Positions 8,625 through 17,644 of a DNA stretch of 64,000 nucleotides are shown here, piece by piece. The stretch comes from Marispirochaeta aestuarii (GTDB taxonomy: Bacteria; Spirochaetota; Spirochaetia; JC444; Marispirochaetaceae). Location of the stretch: the NCBI RefSeq assembly GCF_002087085.1, contig NZ_MWQY01000008.1, forward strand, positions 62,001 through 126,000, in the 5' to 3' direction. Below the pieces are notes generated by a model that saw nothing but the letters and a program-made list of their open reading frames with translations, was not told where the DNA came from and did no database searches. The translations under genes were made by a program, and so were the position numbers. Numbering within the stretch: the first letter of the stretch is position 1; the number at the start of each line of letters is the position of its first letter.

Positions 8625-9049
8625 TGCGGTGCATCTCCGTTCAGAAAGACGGTAAAGGAGACGGTCGTTCCGGAACCCGGGGAGGATTCCAGGGTAAAGA
8701 TGTCGGCGGAACGCTTCATGTTGGGAAGCCCCATACCGGCGCCGAAACCGAGCTCCCGGATATACTCATTGGCGGTGGAGTATCCCTCCTGCATGGCAAG
8801 ATCCACATCCGCAATCCCCGGTCCCTGGTCCTTCAGGACCGCGCTGATTCTCTTCGGGCTTATATCGATCTCCGCAGTCCCGCCCCCGGCGTGTACCGCC
8901 ATGTTGATCTCTCCCTCGTAGAGAGCCACGGAAAATCGACGTATCGCTTTCTGGGAGACCCCGAGCTGCAGCAGAAGCCGTTTCACCTTGGTAGAGACCT
9001 CTCCCGCGGCATGGAGAATATCGGGAGTAACAGTATAGAGCTTTTTCAT
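8621..9049 (-). CDS. Anti-sigma/serine-kinase-type ATP-binding protein (HATPase_c)
   Basis: The chosen start is ATG 9049 (MKKLYTVTPDILHAAGEVS); the frame is open upstream but that part is not protein-like. The 142-residue product is a lone GHKL ATPase domain: N-box FSVALYEGEINMAVHAGGG, G1 box KDQGPGIADVD and G2 box GFGAGMGLPNMKRSAD, ending with the strand GTTVSFTVFL. This is the size and layout of RsbW/SpoIIAB-type anti-sigma kinases, which bind or phosphorylate partner proteins. It lies directly upstream of the hydrogenase-like protein with a 4-base overlap, so the two are translated together. The likely job is to pass a redox signal on to a regulator encoded elsewhere; that is inference. 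Confidence 0.8.
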   Translation of the reverse strand: MKKLYTVTPDILHAAGEVSTKVKRLLLQLGVSQKAIRRFSVALYEGEINMAVHAGGGTAEIDISPKRISAVLKDQGPGIADVDLAMQEGYSTANEYIRELGFGAGMGLPNMKRSADIFTLESSPGSGTTVSFTVFLNGDAPQ

Positions 9050-9155
9050 TGCTTGAATCCACCGGGGTTTTTCACGCCGGAAGTATATCACGGGGTCGGG
9101 ACAATTGAAACAAATATCACTTTTCTGCGAGTATTGCGGATAAGGAGGCCAGACG

Positions 9156-9980
9156 ATGATTTCCGCCAGGGATGTTCTTTCTTTGCGAACAGGTATATTT
9201 GCCCATCGAGGCAATTCCGCCGCCTACCCCGAGAATACCCTGCCGGCCTTCCGCAGCGCCTTTCAGCTGGGCTGCCCCATGGTGGAGACGGACCTTCACC
9301 TGACGGCGGACGGAGAACTCGTCCTGTGGCATGATGAACGGACAGGAAGAAACACCGACCGGGACCTCGTTATCGAGGAATCGAGCCTGGCGGAGCTGCG
9401 GAGCCTTGATGCCGGCTTTACCCGTCCCGCCTTCAGGGGGATGGGAATCTACATGATGACCTTGAACGAACTCCTGGAGGAGTTTCCCGAGGGGGTCTTC
9501 AACATCGACCTGAAAAGCCCGGATCCCATGATCGCGGTCCGCTATGCCCAGGTTCTGGCGGCTCACCGTGCCTGGGAACGGGTTGTAACCGGGAGCTTTC
9601 ACGGTAATGTTCTGCGCCGCTTCCGTCGTCTGGCTCCTGCCTGCCTGACCTCCATGAGCCCGGGGGAAGTCCGGGCGGCGGTAATCATCAACCGGCGGGG
9701 ACTCAGGTGGCTGCGGCCCCTGGCGGCGATTCTTATCAAAGGCCGGATCTTCCAGGTACCCGAGGTTCACGGGAATATACGGGTGGTAAACAGGGGCCTG
9801 ATTTCCTCCTGGGCAAAGTCCGGAGTCCCGGTACAGGTCTGGACCGTCAACGAACCGGAGGAGGCAAAACGTCTGTTCCGGTCAGGGGTCCGGGGAGTCT
9901 TTACGGACGCCCCGGAGACGATGCTTCAGGCCCTCAGGGGCTTTGACCCCGACGGGGAAAGTCCCCCGTATCGAGACTAG
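9156..9980 (+). CDS. ugpQ: Glycerophosphodiester phosphodiesterase
   Basis: A 274-residue GDPD-family TIM-barrel enzyme. The catalytic signature is complete: [13 protein letters not shown] (general acid/base His and the Arg-Gly pair, residues about 16-28), [18 protein letters not shown] (metal-binding Glu and Asp, second catalytic His about residues 44-61), then INIDLK and later [14 protein letters not shown] and GVFTDAPE near the C terminus. It hydrolyses deacylated phospholipids such as glycerophosphocholine to glycerol-3-phosphate and an alcohol. There is no signal peptide, so it is cytoplasmic. A strong ribosome site (AAGGAGG) precedes the ATG. It is divergent from the anti-sigma-type gene and convergent with argF (4-base overlap). 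Confidence 0.9.
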   Translation: MISARDVLSLRTGIFAHRGNSAAYPENTLPAFRSAFQLGCPMVETDLHLTADGELVLWHDERTGRNTDRDLVIEESSLAELRSLDAGFTRPAFRGMGIYMMTLNELLEEFPEGVFNIDLKSPDPMIAVRYAQVLAAHRAWERVVTGSFHGNVLRRFRRLAPACLTSMSPGEVRAAVIINRRGLRWLRPLAAILIKGRIFQVPEVHGNIRVVNRGLISSWAKSGVPVQVWTVNEPEEAKRLFRSGVRGVFTDAPETMLQALRGFDPDGESPPYRD

Positions 9981-10972
9981 AGATTCCCGATGCTGGCGGC
10001 CATGACCGCTTTGATGGTGTGCATCCTGTTTTCCGCCTGATCAAAAACCACGGAATTCCGGCCTTCAAAGACCTCGTCGCTGACCTCCATGGCATCCAGG
10101 CCGAACTCCTGGTGAACGGCTCTTCCGGTTTCGGTGTTCAGGTCGTGAAACGAGGGCAGGCAGTGAAGAAAGAGCACATCCGGGTTGCCCGTCATTTCCA
10201 GCATCTCGGAGGTTACCTGGTAGTCCTTTAAGAGGGCGATACGCCGGGCAAACTGCTCCTCCTCACCCATGGAGACCCAGACATCGGTATAAATAGCATC
10301 CGCTCCGGCAACACCCCTGGGAATGTCTTCACTGAGCTCGATGACAGCGCCGCTTTGGGCAGCCACCTCCTGCATCTCCTCAAGCAGAGCTGGATCAGGG
10401 AAAAGCTCCCTGGGAGCAACGGCGGTAAAATCGATCCCCATCTTGGCGCAGCCGATGAGCAGGGAGTTTCCCATGTTGTTGCGGGCGTCCCCCACATAGG
10501 CGAGCTTCATATGGGAAAGGGGTTTCGGGACCATCTCCTCCAGGGTCATCAGGTCAGCCAGTACCTGGGTCGGGTGGTAGAGGTCGGTCAATCCGTTCCA
10601 GACGGGAACCCCGGCATGGGCAGCCAGTTCCTCCACGGTTTCCTGATGAAAACCCCGGAACTCAATGCCGTCGTACATCCTTCCCAGCACCCGGGCGGTA
10701 TCTTTAATGGACTCTTTTTTACCCATCTGGCTGTTGGTCAGAAAGGTTACCCTGGCACCCTCGTCGAAGGCGGCGACCTCGAAGGCACAGCGGGTACGGG
10801 TGGAGGTCTTTTCAAAAAGAAGGACGATATTCCGCCCCTCCAGCAGGTTTCCCCGGATACCGGCGCGTTTTTTCCGCTTGAGGTCCAGAGAAAGATCAAG
10901 AAGATAGCGGATCTCCGCTGGGGAAAAATCCTTTAAGGTGATCAGACTGCGACCCTTTAGATTTACCGGCAT
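9977..10972 (-). CDS. argF: Ornithine carbamoyltransferase
   Basis: The start is ATG 10972, which follows a good ribosome site (GGAGG) and gives 331 residues, close to the usual 330-335; an upstream in-frame start at 11044 lacks one. Carbamoyl-phosphate binding motif STRTR is at residues 57-61, the second domain has [11 protein letters not shown] and the ornithine-loop Cys lies in HCLP. The enzyme joins carbamoyl phosphate and ornithine to give citrulline in arginine synthesis; a catabolic role (ArcB) cannot be excluded, but argA for arginine synthesis is also in this window. A promoter (TTGCCC, 18 bases, TATACT) is visible about 40-70 bases upstream. It stands alone, downstream of but not overlapping the XylR-type gene. 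Confidence 0.93.
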   Translation of the reverse strand: MPVNLKGRSLITLKDFSPAEIRYLLDLSLDLKRKKRAGIRGNLLEGRNIVLLFEKTSTRTRCAFEVAAFDEGARVTFLTNSQMGKKESIKDTARVLGRMYDGIEFRGFHQETVEELAAHAGVPVWNGLTDLYHPTQVLADLMTLEEMVPKPLSHMKLAYVGDARNNMGNSLLIGCAKMGIDFTAVAPRELFPDPALLEEMQEVAAQSGAVIELSEDIPRGVAGADAIYTDVWVSMGEEEQFARRIALLKDYQVTSEMLEMTGNPDVLFLHCLPSFHDLNTETGRAVHQEFGLDAMEVSDEVFEGRNSVVFDQAENRMHTIKAVMAASIGNL

Positions 10973-11062
10973 ACAGACCTCCGTCAATTCAGATTTCGAA
11001 AAAAGGAAAAAACCAGTATAATCAGAGAGCAACACCCAGGGCAAGAGTTTTTCTCTCCCAGG

Positions 11063-12205
11063 TCACGCCCTGAATCCTCCGCCTTTCCTGCGGAACTGCG
11101 CCGGCGTCATTCCGGTCTGTTCACGGAAACGGAAAAAAAACCGCTGCACCGACCCAAAGCCGGACTCCCCGGCAACGGCCTCCATTGTCTTGTCGGTACT
11201 TCGCAGGATTCGGCCGGCAACCCGAATCTTCTGGACAGTCAGTGCCTGATGCAGGGTCTGTCCGGTTTCCCGTTTAAAACGGGTTTCCAGACTCCTTCTT
11301 CCCGAGGCAAGTTCATCAACCAGATCGGCGACCTTCTTACGGTGCCCATCACTGCCGCGGATAATGCGAAGGGCGGAGACCACCAGGGGATCGCTGCTGG
11401 CATACGAGGAGGTGGATTCCCTTTCAATGATATCCCCGGGCGGGACCTCAACTGTATTCACCCCCGGGTCTGCCCTCTCCCCGGAATCCATGAGCTGATC
11501 AAGCTGTGCAGCAGCCAGGGCACCAATTCTTTCCAGGTTCAACGCTATGGAGGAGAGGGAGGGATTTGCCAGTTCACAGGGGATGTCCTCGTTATCGACA
11601 CCCAGAATGGCTATCTGCCCAGGTACATCGAATCCTTCAGCGGCGCATACGCTGCTTACCCTGAGTCCGACCTTGTCGTTACAGGCAAAGAGTCCCACCG
11701 GGCCGGGAAGCCCTTCCAGAAAGGAAGCGAGCTCTTTACTGAAGTTTTCCAGGAGCCACCAGCGAAGGGGCCGCAAAAAAACCGGCAGATCCGGCTGCCC
11801 GGTCTCATGCATGAAACCCGACAGACGCTGCCGTGACCACTCTCCCGGCGAGGTTCCGCAGTAGGCAAAACTGGAAAAACCCTTCTCCATAAAATGCCGC
11901 CCCGCCAGCCTGCCGGTCTGATAGTCATCGTTGGAAACCCTGCGGACCCGGGGCATCACGAAGGCATTGGCAACATCCACCACCGGGCATGTGAGTCCCG
12001 ACAGGCCGGATACCTGTTCCGCAAATTCCAGGCGGGTAATAACACCGTCGCCGTCCCATGCAGGAAGATCCTCCAGGGGAGAGAACATCCAGCCCTGCCC
12101 GTAGAGCCGCCAATCCGGTTTATTCCTGGCATATTTTACAATGCCCCGGGCAACGCCGTGATCATAATAGTCGGAAAGCCCCATCCCCAGGGCGATGCGT
12201 TTCAT
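11063..12205 (-). CDS. XylR-type AraC-family regulator with sugar-binding N-terminal domain
   Basis: A 380-residue regulator with the XylR layout: an N-terminal LacI-like periplasmic-binding-protein fold (MKRIALGMGLSDYYDHGVARGIVKYA, then VSNDDYQTGRLAGRHFMEKGF and ILGVDNEDIPCELANPSLSSI; residues 1-270) fused to a C-terminal AraC double HTH (LETRFKRETGQTLHQALTVQKIRVA and SGFGSVQRFFFRFREQTGMTPAQFRRK; residues about 275-380). In E. coli XylR binds xylose and activates xyl genes at direct repeats. Here it is divergent from the aldo/keto reductase and lactonase genes, so an L-fucose-like sugar is the likely ligand. Its own -10 box (TATACT) ends 6 bases before the ATG, so its mRNA is probably leaderless. 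Confidence 0.9.
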   Translation of the reverse strand: MKRIALGMGLSDYYDHGVARGIVKYARNKPDWRLYGQGWMFSPLEDLPAWDGDGVITRLEFAEQVSGLSGLTCPVVDVANAFVMPRVRRVSNDDYQTGRLAGRHFMEKGFSSFAYCGTSPGEWSRQRLSGFMHETGQPDLPVFLRPLRWWLLENFSKELASFLEGLPGPVGLFACNDKVGLRVSSVCAAEGFDVPGQIAILGVDNEDIPCELANPSLSSIALNLERIGALAAAQLDQLMDSGERADPGVNTVEVPPGDIIERESTSSYASSDPLVVSALRIIRGSDGHRKKVADLVDELASGRRSLETRFKRETGQTLHQALTVQKIRVAGRILRSTDKTMEAVAGESGFGSVQRFFFRFREQTGMTPAQFRRKGGGFRA

Positions 12206-12211
12206 TTCATG

Positions 12212-12240
12212 AGTATAACAGGAAATCCGGTTTCTTGCGT
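12212..12240 (-). promoter_or_regulatory. Promoter of XylR-type gene, leaderless geometry
   Basis: On the minus strand TATACT (12212-12217) ends 6 bases before the ATG at 12205. The hexamer 17 bases upstream is ACGCAA (12235-12240), a poor -35 box, so an activator may be needed. Confidence 0.5.
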
Positions 12241-12255
12241 TATTCGGTATGAGCT

Positions 12256-12273
12256 ATGCGCATTTTGCGCATT
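12256..12273. promoter_or_regulatory. Probable operator between XylR-type gene and fucose oxidation genes
   Basis: The site can be read as a perfect inverted repeat ATGCGCA TTT TGCGCAT, or as two direct copies of TGCGCATT 9 bases apart. AraC-family proteins usually bind direct repeats. It abuts the -35 box of the downstream promoter (12272), the right place for activation by the divergent XylR-type regulator. Confidence 0.55.
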
Positions 12274-12300
12274 GCCGGGAGGAGCCGGGGGATTCATAAT
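12272..12300 (+). promoter_or_regulatory. Promoter of aldo/keto reductase gene, leaderless geometry
   Basis: TTGCCG (12272-12277), 17-base spacer, CATAAT (12295-12300), 6 bases, then ATG at 12307. No ribosome site lies between the -10 box and the ATG. Confidence 0.6.
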
Positions 12301-12306
12301 TGCAGA

Positions 12307-13356
12307 ATGAATACCAGAAAGCTGCACCACAGCCTTGGAAAAACCGGGATCCGCGTACCCGAACTGATCTTCGGTACCAGCGCCCTGGGAAACCTCTATC
12401 GTGAACTCGACGGCGAGTCCAAAGAGCAGATCGTTGAAGGCTGGTTCAAGGCGATCCCCTCCCCGGTCTGCATCGACAGCGCCGGAAAATACGGCGCCGG
12501 TCTGGCCCTGGAAGAGATCGGCAAAGCTCTCCGACGCCTGGGAAAACAGGCCCGGGATATCGTCATAAGCAACAAGCTCGGCTGGAAGCGGATTCCCCTC
12601 CGGGAGACGGAACCGACCTTTGAGCCCGGGGTCTGGAAGAACCTGCACCATGACGCGGTGCAATCCATCGGCTACGAAGGAATCCTGGAGTGCTGGGAGC
12701 AGGGGAACACCCTGCTGGGAGAGGGCTGCAGGGCAGAGCTGCTTTCGGTCCATGACCCTGACGAGTACCTGGCGGCCGCAGCATCAGAGACGGACAGGGC
12801 AGAACGATTTCGGGATATCCGGGAAGCCTACCGTGCCCTGGAAGATCTTAAACGCTCCGGTGATGCCGCCGCCATCGGAATCGGATCCAAGGACTGGAGG
12901 GTAATCCGGGAGGTCCTGGAAAAGGTTGAGGTCGACTGGATCATGCTGGCCGACAGTCTGACGATATATACCCATCCCGGGGAGCTTCTCAGCTTTATTG
13001 CGGAACTGGATAAGAACGGGGTCTATGTAATCAACTCCGCCCTCTTTAATTCCGGCTTTCTGGTGGGGGGAGCCTACTTTGACTACAGACCGGTTGATCC
13101 ATCGGGATCTCCGGAGCTGTTTCGGTGGCGGGAGAAATTCAACCGGGTGTGCCGGCAGTATGCGGTAAGCCCCGCGGAGGCCTGCATCGAGTTCGGGCTG
13201 GCTCCAAAGGCGGTCAGGTCAGTCGCTCTGAATACGACACGACCTGAACGTATTGCAGAGAATGTGGCCAGCCTGGAGAGTCGGGCACCCCGGGAGTTCT
13301 GGGATACCCTTCTTGAACAGGGCCTGATCTCCGTAACGCCGGAGCAGCTCAGATGA
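12307..13356 (+). CDS. Aldo/keto reductase, probable L-fucose (D-threo-aldose) 1-dehydrogenase
   Basis: Start ATG 12307 (MNTRKLHHSLGKTGIRVPELIFGTSALGNLY); an in-frame ATG upstream falls inside the operator and is unlikely. The 349-residue protein has the AKR TIM-barrel motifs: GTSALGNLY, catalytic Asp/Tyr in DSAGKYGAG, Lys in ISNKLGW and His in LSVHDPDEYL. The C-terminal NAD(P)-binding loop is VALNTTRPERIAENVA. It resembles D-threo-aldose or L-fucose dehydrogenases, which oxidise L-fucose to L-fuconolactone with NAD(P). The next gene, a fuconolactonase-type hydrolase, overlaps it by 4 bases and supports this. Other aldose substrates (L-galactose, D-arabinose) are possible. Confidence 0.82.
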   Translation: MNTRKLHHSLGKTGIRVPELIFGTSALGNLYRELDGESKEQIVEGWFKAIPSPVCIDSAGKYGAGLALEEIGKALRRLGKQARDIVISNKLGWKRIPLRETEPTFEPGVWKNLHHDAVQSIGYEGILECWEQGNTLLGEGCRAELLSVHDPDEYLAAAASETDRAERFRDIREAYRALEDLKRSGDAAAIGIGSKDWRVIREVLEKVEVDWIMLADSLTIYTHPGELLSFIAELDKNGVYVINSALFNSGFLVGGAYFDYRPVDPSGSPELFRWREKFNRVCRQYAVSPAEACIEFGLAPKAVRSVALNTTRPERIAENVASLESRAPREFWDTLLEQGLISVTPEQLR

Positions 13357-14204
13357 GCAGGGTCATCGATTCCCACCACCATCTCTGGAACTTTTCCGAA
13401 GCGGAGTATGACTGGATACGCCGGGACATGAGCGTACTGAGACAGGATTTTACCCCCGAAATGCTCTATTCGGAGCTTGCCGCCTCGGGTATCGACGGAT
13501 GCGTGGCGGTGCAGGCCCGGCAGAGCCTGGAAGAGACCGACCGGCTGCTGGCCCTGGCGAAGGACTCCCCCTTCATAAAGGGCGTTATCGGCTGGTTCCC
13601 CTTACAGAACGACAGCGTGGAAAAGGAGATAGCATCCAGAGTCGAAGGCGGACCCGACAGACACCTGGTGGGTGTTCGACACGTGGTAGAGGATGAGCCG
13701 GACCCCCGCTTCATCCTGGGGGAGAGTTTCAACCGCGGTGTAGGTCTTTTGGAGAATTACGGGCTGGTGTACGATATCCTCGTAAACGAGGGGCAGCTTC
13801 CGGAGGTCCTTGAGTTCGTGGACCGCCATCCCCGGCAAATCTTCGTTCTGGACCACCTTGCCAAACCGCGCATCGCCGCGGGAGAGCTCCACCCCTGGAA
13901 AAAAAACCTGAAGGCCCTTGCCGGGAGGGAGAACGTGTATTGTAAAATCTCCGGGCTGGTCACCGAGGCCGACTGGCACAGCTGGACCCCCGATGACCTC
14001 AAGCCCTACCTGGATACAGCCTTTGAAGCCTTTGGTGCCCGACGGCTCATGTTCGGCAGCGACTGGCCGGTCTGCCTGCTGGCCTCCAGCTACCGGAAAT
14101 GGTACCGGACACTGGCCGTTTACTGCGCCGGGCTGAGTTCCGACGAGAAGGAAGCTGTATTCTCCGGGAACGCGGAGAAAATATACAGACTGGGGCTTTC
14201 ATGA
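13353..14204 (+). CDS. Amidohydrolase-family sugar lactonase, probable L-fucono-1,5-lactonase
   Basis: A 283-residue protein of the metal-dependent amidohydrolase family 2 (COG3618). Motifs: metal-binding IDSHHHLWN at the N terminus (residues 5-13), VGVRHVVEDEP (His about 110), FVLDHLAKP (His about 169) and MFGSDWPVC (catalytic Asp about 236). COG3618 contains L-fucono-1,5-lactonase and L-rhamnono-lactonase, which open the lactone made by the sugar dehydrogenase. The start overlaps the aldo/keto reductase stop (ATGA), so the two enzymes are made together and form steps 1 and 2 of oxidative fucose breakdown. No fuconate dehydratase is present in the window. Confidence 0.83.
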   Translation: MSRVIDSHHHLWNFSEAEYDWIRRDMSVLRQDFTPEMLYSELAASGIDGCVAVQARQSLEETDRLLALAKDSPFIKGVIGWFPLQNDSVEKEIASRVEGGPDRHLVGVRHVVEDEPDPRFILGESFNRGVGLLENYGLVYDILVNEGQLPEVLEFVDRHPRQIFVLDHLAKPRIAAGELHPWKKNLKALAGRENVYCKISGLVTEADWHSWTPDDLKPYLDTAFEAFGARRLMFGSDWPVCLLASSYRKWYRTLAVYCAGLSSDEKEAVFSGNAEKIYRLGLS

Positions 14205-14261
14205 GAAGCATCCGGAATGCAGAAAGCCCGGGGACCGCAGCGGGCCCGGGGCGTATTTTTC

Positions 14262-14290
14262 TTGAGGCCACAGAAAAGCCGGGATATACT
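14262..14290 (+). promoter_or_regulatory. Promoter of response regulator operon, leaderless geometry
   Basis: TTGAGG (14262-14267), 17-base spacer, TATACT (14285-14290), 7 bases, then ATG at 14298. The frame is open further upstream, but the promoter position argues for the ATG at 14298. Confidence 0.65.
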
Positions 14291-14297
14291 GCTTTCG

Positions 14298-15863
14298 ATG
14301 TATAGACTGATTCTTGTGGATGACGAGGCAATAATTCGCGACGGCATCTCCTCCTGCCTGCCCTGGGAAACGAACGGTTTTATACTGGCGGGGATGTTCG
14401 AACACGGTGTTCAGGCCCTGGATTACCTGAAAAACAACCATGTGGACGTGGTAATCTCGGATATAAACATGCCGCGAATGGACGGTCTGGAGCTGAGCGG
14501 CCACATCTCCCGAACCTTTCCCGAAACCGAGGTGATTATACTTACCGGTTTCGATGATTTCGAATACGCCCAGGAAGCGGTAAAATACCATGTCCGGGAC
14601 TTTCTGCTGAAGCCGATAACCGCCGCAGAGCTGGGAACGGCCCTGGAAAAGGTAAAAAAGGAGCTGGACGAAAAAAAAGCCGCCAGAGCTCTGCAGGAAC
14701 AGATGAAGGAGAAACTCGAGCAGAGCTTTCCCCTGCTGCGGGAGCGTTTTCTCTACCGTCTTGCCTCGGGAAAGCTCGAAACGGAGATCATACAGAGGAG
14801 GAAGGAGTACTTCCAGTGGGAGGATCTTGGCTGCTTTTATCAGGTTCTGATGCTGGAGATCCCCGTATTCTGGAGTGAACTGGAGCGGATCGCCCTCTCC
14901 GAATCCGTCAGATCGGATATAGCCGAATATGATGAAGTTTTTACCGACCAGGAGGAGAACCTCGTCCTGCTTCTTCAGGAAAAGGATGAAGAAGCCATGA
15001 CCTTCAAGACCCGAGAAATTGCCCAGGGTGCGTACAGGGAGGTATCACGGCTTCGGAAGGACCAGATCGCCGCAGGATGCGGTCGTATTGTCAGCTCCCT
15101 AGCGGATCTTCCGGGGGCCTTCGAAGGCGCCCGGAACGCCCTGGATTACTCCAGGGTACTCGGTCTTTCCCAGATAGTATTCATTGACGAGGTACGGAAC
15201 AGAAAAACCATCTCCCCCGAAGGCTTCACCCTGTATTCCGGCAGAATCCTCGATCAGCTCAAGGCCGGGTGCGAGCGGCAGACACGGGAAGCGATGGATG
15301 AACTCTTCCACTATCTGGAAAACCACTATCTGACCATGAACGAGGCGGCATACTATTTTATCCGGCTCCACTCCATTCTGCTCTATTTTCTGCAGGAGAT
15401 GGATCTTTCCCCGGAGGATCAGTCCCTCCTCTCCTATCAGCCGGACTGCTTCCATTCCCTGCGGGATGCCCAGGGCTTCTTCAATCGCATGATCGAGGAG
15501 ATAGAACGCTGTATCCGAAAGCGGCGTCACGAGATGATGCTTTCCCGGGTGGAGAAGGCGAAGAAGATAATCGCCGAGGAGTATACCGATCCGGCTTTTT
15601 CCCTGAGCAGGATGTGTGATCAGCTCTACCTTTCCACCAGCCAGTTCAGCGTGCTCTTCAAGGAGGGGACGGGACAGACCTTTGTGGAATACCTGACCTC
15701 CTTCAGGATCAATGCCGCCAAACAGCTTCTCAAAACCACCGACCTGAAAAGTTACGAGATCGCCGAGCGAACAGGATATACCGACCCCCGGTATTTTTCC
15801 CTCCTGTTCAAGAAAAACACGAACATGACCCCCATGGAATACCGGAAGAGTCTTGAACAATGA
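14298..15863 (+). CDS. YesN-type response regulator with AraC output domain
   Basis: A 521-residue response regulator. The receiver domain (1-120) begins MYRLILVDDEAIIRDGI with acidic Asp8/Asp9, phospho-acceptor Asp55 in VVISDINMPRMDGLEL and Lys in DFLLKPI. A long helical linker (about 120-415) follows, and the C terminus (about 420-521) is an AraC-type double HTH (YLSTSQFSVLFKEGTGQTFVEYLTSFRINAA; YTDPRYFSLLFKKNTNMTPMEYRK). It is the output partner of the sensor kinase that follows with a 4-base overlap. By position it should activate the ABC importer genes downstream (18733-22638), as LytS/YesN pairs do for sugar uptake. Confidence 0.92.
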   Translation: MYRLILVDDEAIIRDGISSCLPWETNGFILAGMFEHGVQALDYLKNNHVDVVISDINMPRMDGLELSGHISRTFPETEVIILTGFDDFEYAQEAVKYHVRDFLLKPITAAELGTALEKVKKELDEKKAARALQEQMKEKLEQSFPLLRERFLYRLASGKLETEIIQRRKEYFQWEDLGCFYQVLMLEIPVFWSELERIALSESVRSDIAEYDEVFTDQEENLVLLLQEKDEEAMTFKTREIAQGAYREVSRLRKDQIAAGCGRIVSSLADLPGAFEGARNALDYSRVLGLSQIVFIDEVRNRKTISPEGFTLYSGRILDQLKAGCERQTREAMDELFHYLENHYLTMNEAAYYFIRLHSILLYFLQEMDLSPEDQSLLSYQPDCFHSLRDAQGFFNRMIEEIERCIRKRRHEMMLSRVEKAKKIIAEEYTDPAFSLSRMCDQLYLSTSQFSVLFKEGTGQTFVEYLTSFRINAAKQLLKTTDLKSYEIAERTGYTDPRYFSLLFKKNTNMTPMEYRKSLEQ

Positions 15864-17644
15864 GACGATTTATCAGCTTCGGTACCCTGGGTTCCCGCAT
15901 ATATATCACCTTTACGGTAATGATCTTCGCCACCATCTTTATCATGCAGCTGGTTGCCTTCCGCTTTACCCTGACCACAGTTCGTAACTCGACCCTGGAA
16001 ACAAATCAGGCCATGCTGGGGCAGCTCACCCGGCAGATAGACTCTTACATCCAGGGGATGGAAAAGATCGCTTCGGCGGTTCTGGAGAATCCTGAACTTC
16101 AGCGTCTGCTGGAGGGAGATGGGATCGAAGGAGACCGCAGCGCAGTGGAGACAATGCTGGCTCATTATATACAGGCCCGGGACGACATCTCTGAAATACT
16201 CATTTTTCCCCCCGGGGGTTCCGTTATATCCAGCGATCCGGATATGGAGATAAACCCCTGGACTGACTATACCCTCCGCCCCTGGTATGTAAAGGCCCTT
16301 GCCGCCGAAGGAAAAACCGTTGTATCCGGTTCCTACGTCCAGAATCTGGTCAGGGGACAGTACTCCTGGGTGGTTTCCCTGAGCCGGCAGATCAATACCA
16401 GACACAGGGCAAGCACCCCCGGAATACTCCTTGTAGACCTCAAGTTCAACAGGATACAGGAGCTGTGCCAGTCCATGGTTATCGGCAAGAAAGGATACAA
16501 CTTCGTTATAGACGAGCAGGGAAATTACGTCTTCCACCCGACCCAGCAGCTGGTCTACAGCGACCTGAAAAACGAACCCATCGACCGGATAATAAACCTG
16601 GTCGAAGACAGTGAACGCATAACCTACAGTGACGGGGAACGCTACTTCATGGTGGACACATCTCCCCTTACCGGCTGGCACATGGTGAGCGTCCTCAGAT
16701 CCGACGACATCATCACCGAATGGCGGAACGTTCAGGCCGGTTACGCCATAATAGGACTTGTACTCTTTCTTATCGTAGGAATCGCCACCAACACCGTCAC
16801 CCTGGGAATTACCAAGCCTATCAGGCAGCTGCAGGAAACCATGAAGAGCGTCGATACAGGAGATTTTCAGCTGGTCGGCCGTATCAGGGCAACGGATGAA
16901 ATCCAGGAGCTTGCCCGGGAGTACGACATAATGGTAACAAGAATCCGGGAACTGATGCAGGAGAACATTCAGGAGCAGGAGCTCAAACGGAAGAGCGACC
17001 TGAAGGCCCTGCAGGCCCAGATAAATCCCCACTTTCTCTACAATACCCTGGATTCAATCATCTGGATGGGAGAAATGCAGCAGAATTCAGCGGTGGTTCT
17101 CATGACCTCCGCCCTGGCACGACTCTTCCGCATCAGCATCAGCAAGGGACGGGAGCTGATCTCCATAAAGGACGAAATAGACCATGTACAATCCTATCTG
17201 ACCATCGAGGAGATGCGCTATCGGAACAAATTCGACTACGTGATCGATGTGGACCCCGGCCTCTACGAGTTCGAGATACTGAAGATAACCCTTCAGCCCC
17301 TGGTGGAAAACGCCATATACCACGGCATCAAGGAGATTGATGAAAAGGGCCGCATAAGCATCCGGGGCAGAAAGGAGGACGAGACAATCGTGTTTACCGT
17401 CCAGGATAACGGCAGAGGTATGGCACCGGAGCAGCTCCGGCTTCTGAACTCGGCCCTGCAGCACCCCTTCATGGAGCAGGGGCGTCATGCCCGGGGCGGC
17501 ATGGGGGTGGGAATCCGGAATGTACACGCCCGGCTCAGGCTCTACTTCGGTGAGGATTTCGGTATCTCCTGCAGAAGCCGCCGCGGAGAGGGAACCACGA
17601 TAACAATTGTTTTCCCGGCGAGAAAAGGAGAGTCCACGGTATGA
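15860..17644 (+). CDS. YesM/LytS-type sensor histidine kinase
   Basis: A 594-residue membrane kinase: TM1 (about 13-35), extracytoplasmic double-Cache-like sensor (about 36-290, with DYTLRPWYVKALAAEGKTVVSGSYV and GWHMVSVL), TM2 (about 294-314), HAMP (ITKPIRQLQETMKSVDTGDFQL), coiled coil, then a His_kinase/HATPase module. The phospho-acceptor His is in LQAQINPHFLYNTLDSIIWM; the ATPase boxes are QPLVENAIYHGI and VQDNGRGMAPEQ plus GMGVGIRNVHARL. It should phosphorylate the response regulator upstream. The membrane-anchored sugar-binding protein downstream overlaps it by 4 bases and probably presents the ligand to its sensor domain. Confidence 0.92.
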   Translation: MRRFISFGTLGSRIYITFTVMIFATIFIMQLVAFRFTLTTVRNSTLETNQAMLGQLTRQIDSYIQGMEKIASAVLENPELQRLLEGDGIEGDRSAVETMLAHYIQARDDISEILIFPPGGSVISSDPDMEINPWTDYTLRPWYVKALAAEGKTVVSGSYVQNLVRGQYSWVVSLSRQINTRHRASTPGILLVDLKFNRIQELCQSMVIGKKGYNFVIDEQGNYVFHPTQQLVYSDLKNEPIDRIINLVEDSERITYSDGERYFMVDTSPLTGWHMVSVLRSDDIITEWRNVQAGYAIIGLVLFLIVGIATNTVTLGITKPIRQLQETMKSVDTGDFQLVGRIRATDEIQELAREYDIMVTRIRELMQENIQEQELKRKSDLKALQAQINPHFLYNTLDSIIWMGEMQQNSAVVLMTSALARLFRISISKGRELISIKDEIDHVQSYLTIEEMRYRNKFDYVIDVDPGLYEFEILKITLQPLVENAIYHGIKEIDEKGRISIRGRKEDETIVFTVQDNGRGMAPEQLRLLNSALQHPFMEQGRHARGGMGVGIRNVHARLRLYFGEDFGISCRSRRGEGTTITIVFPARKGESTV

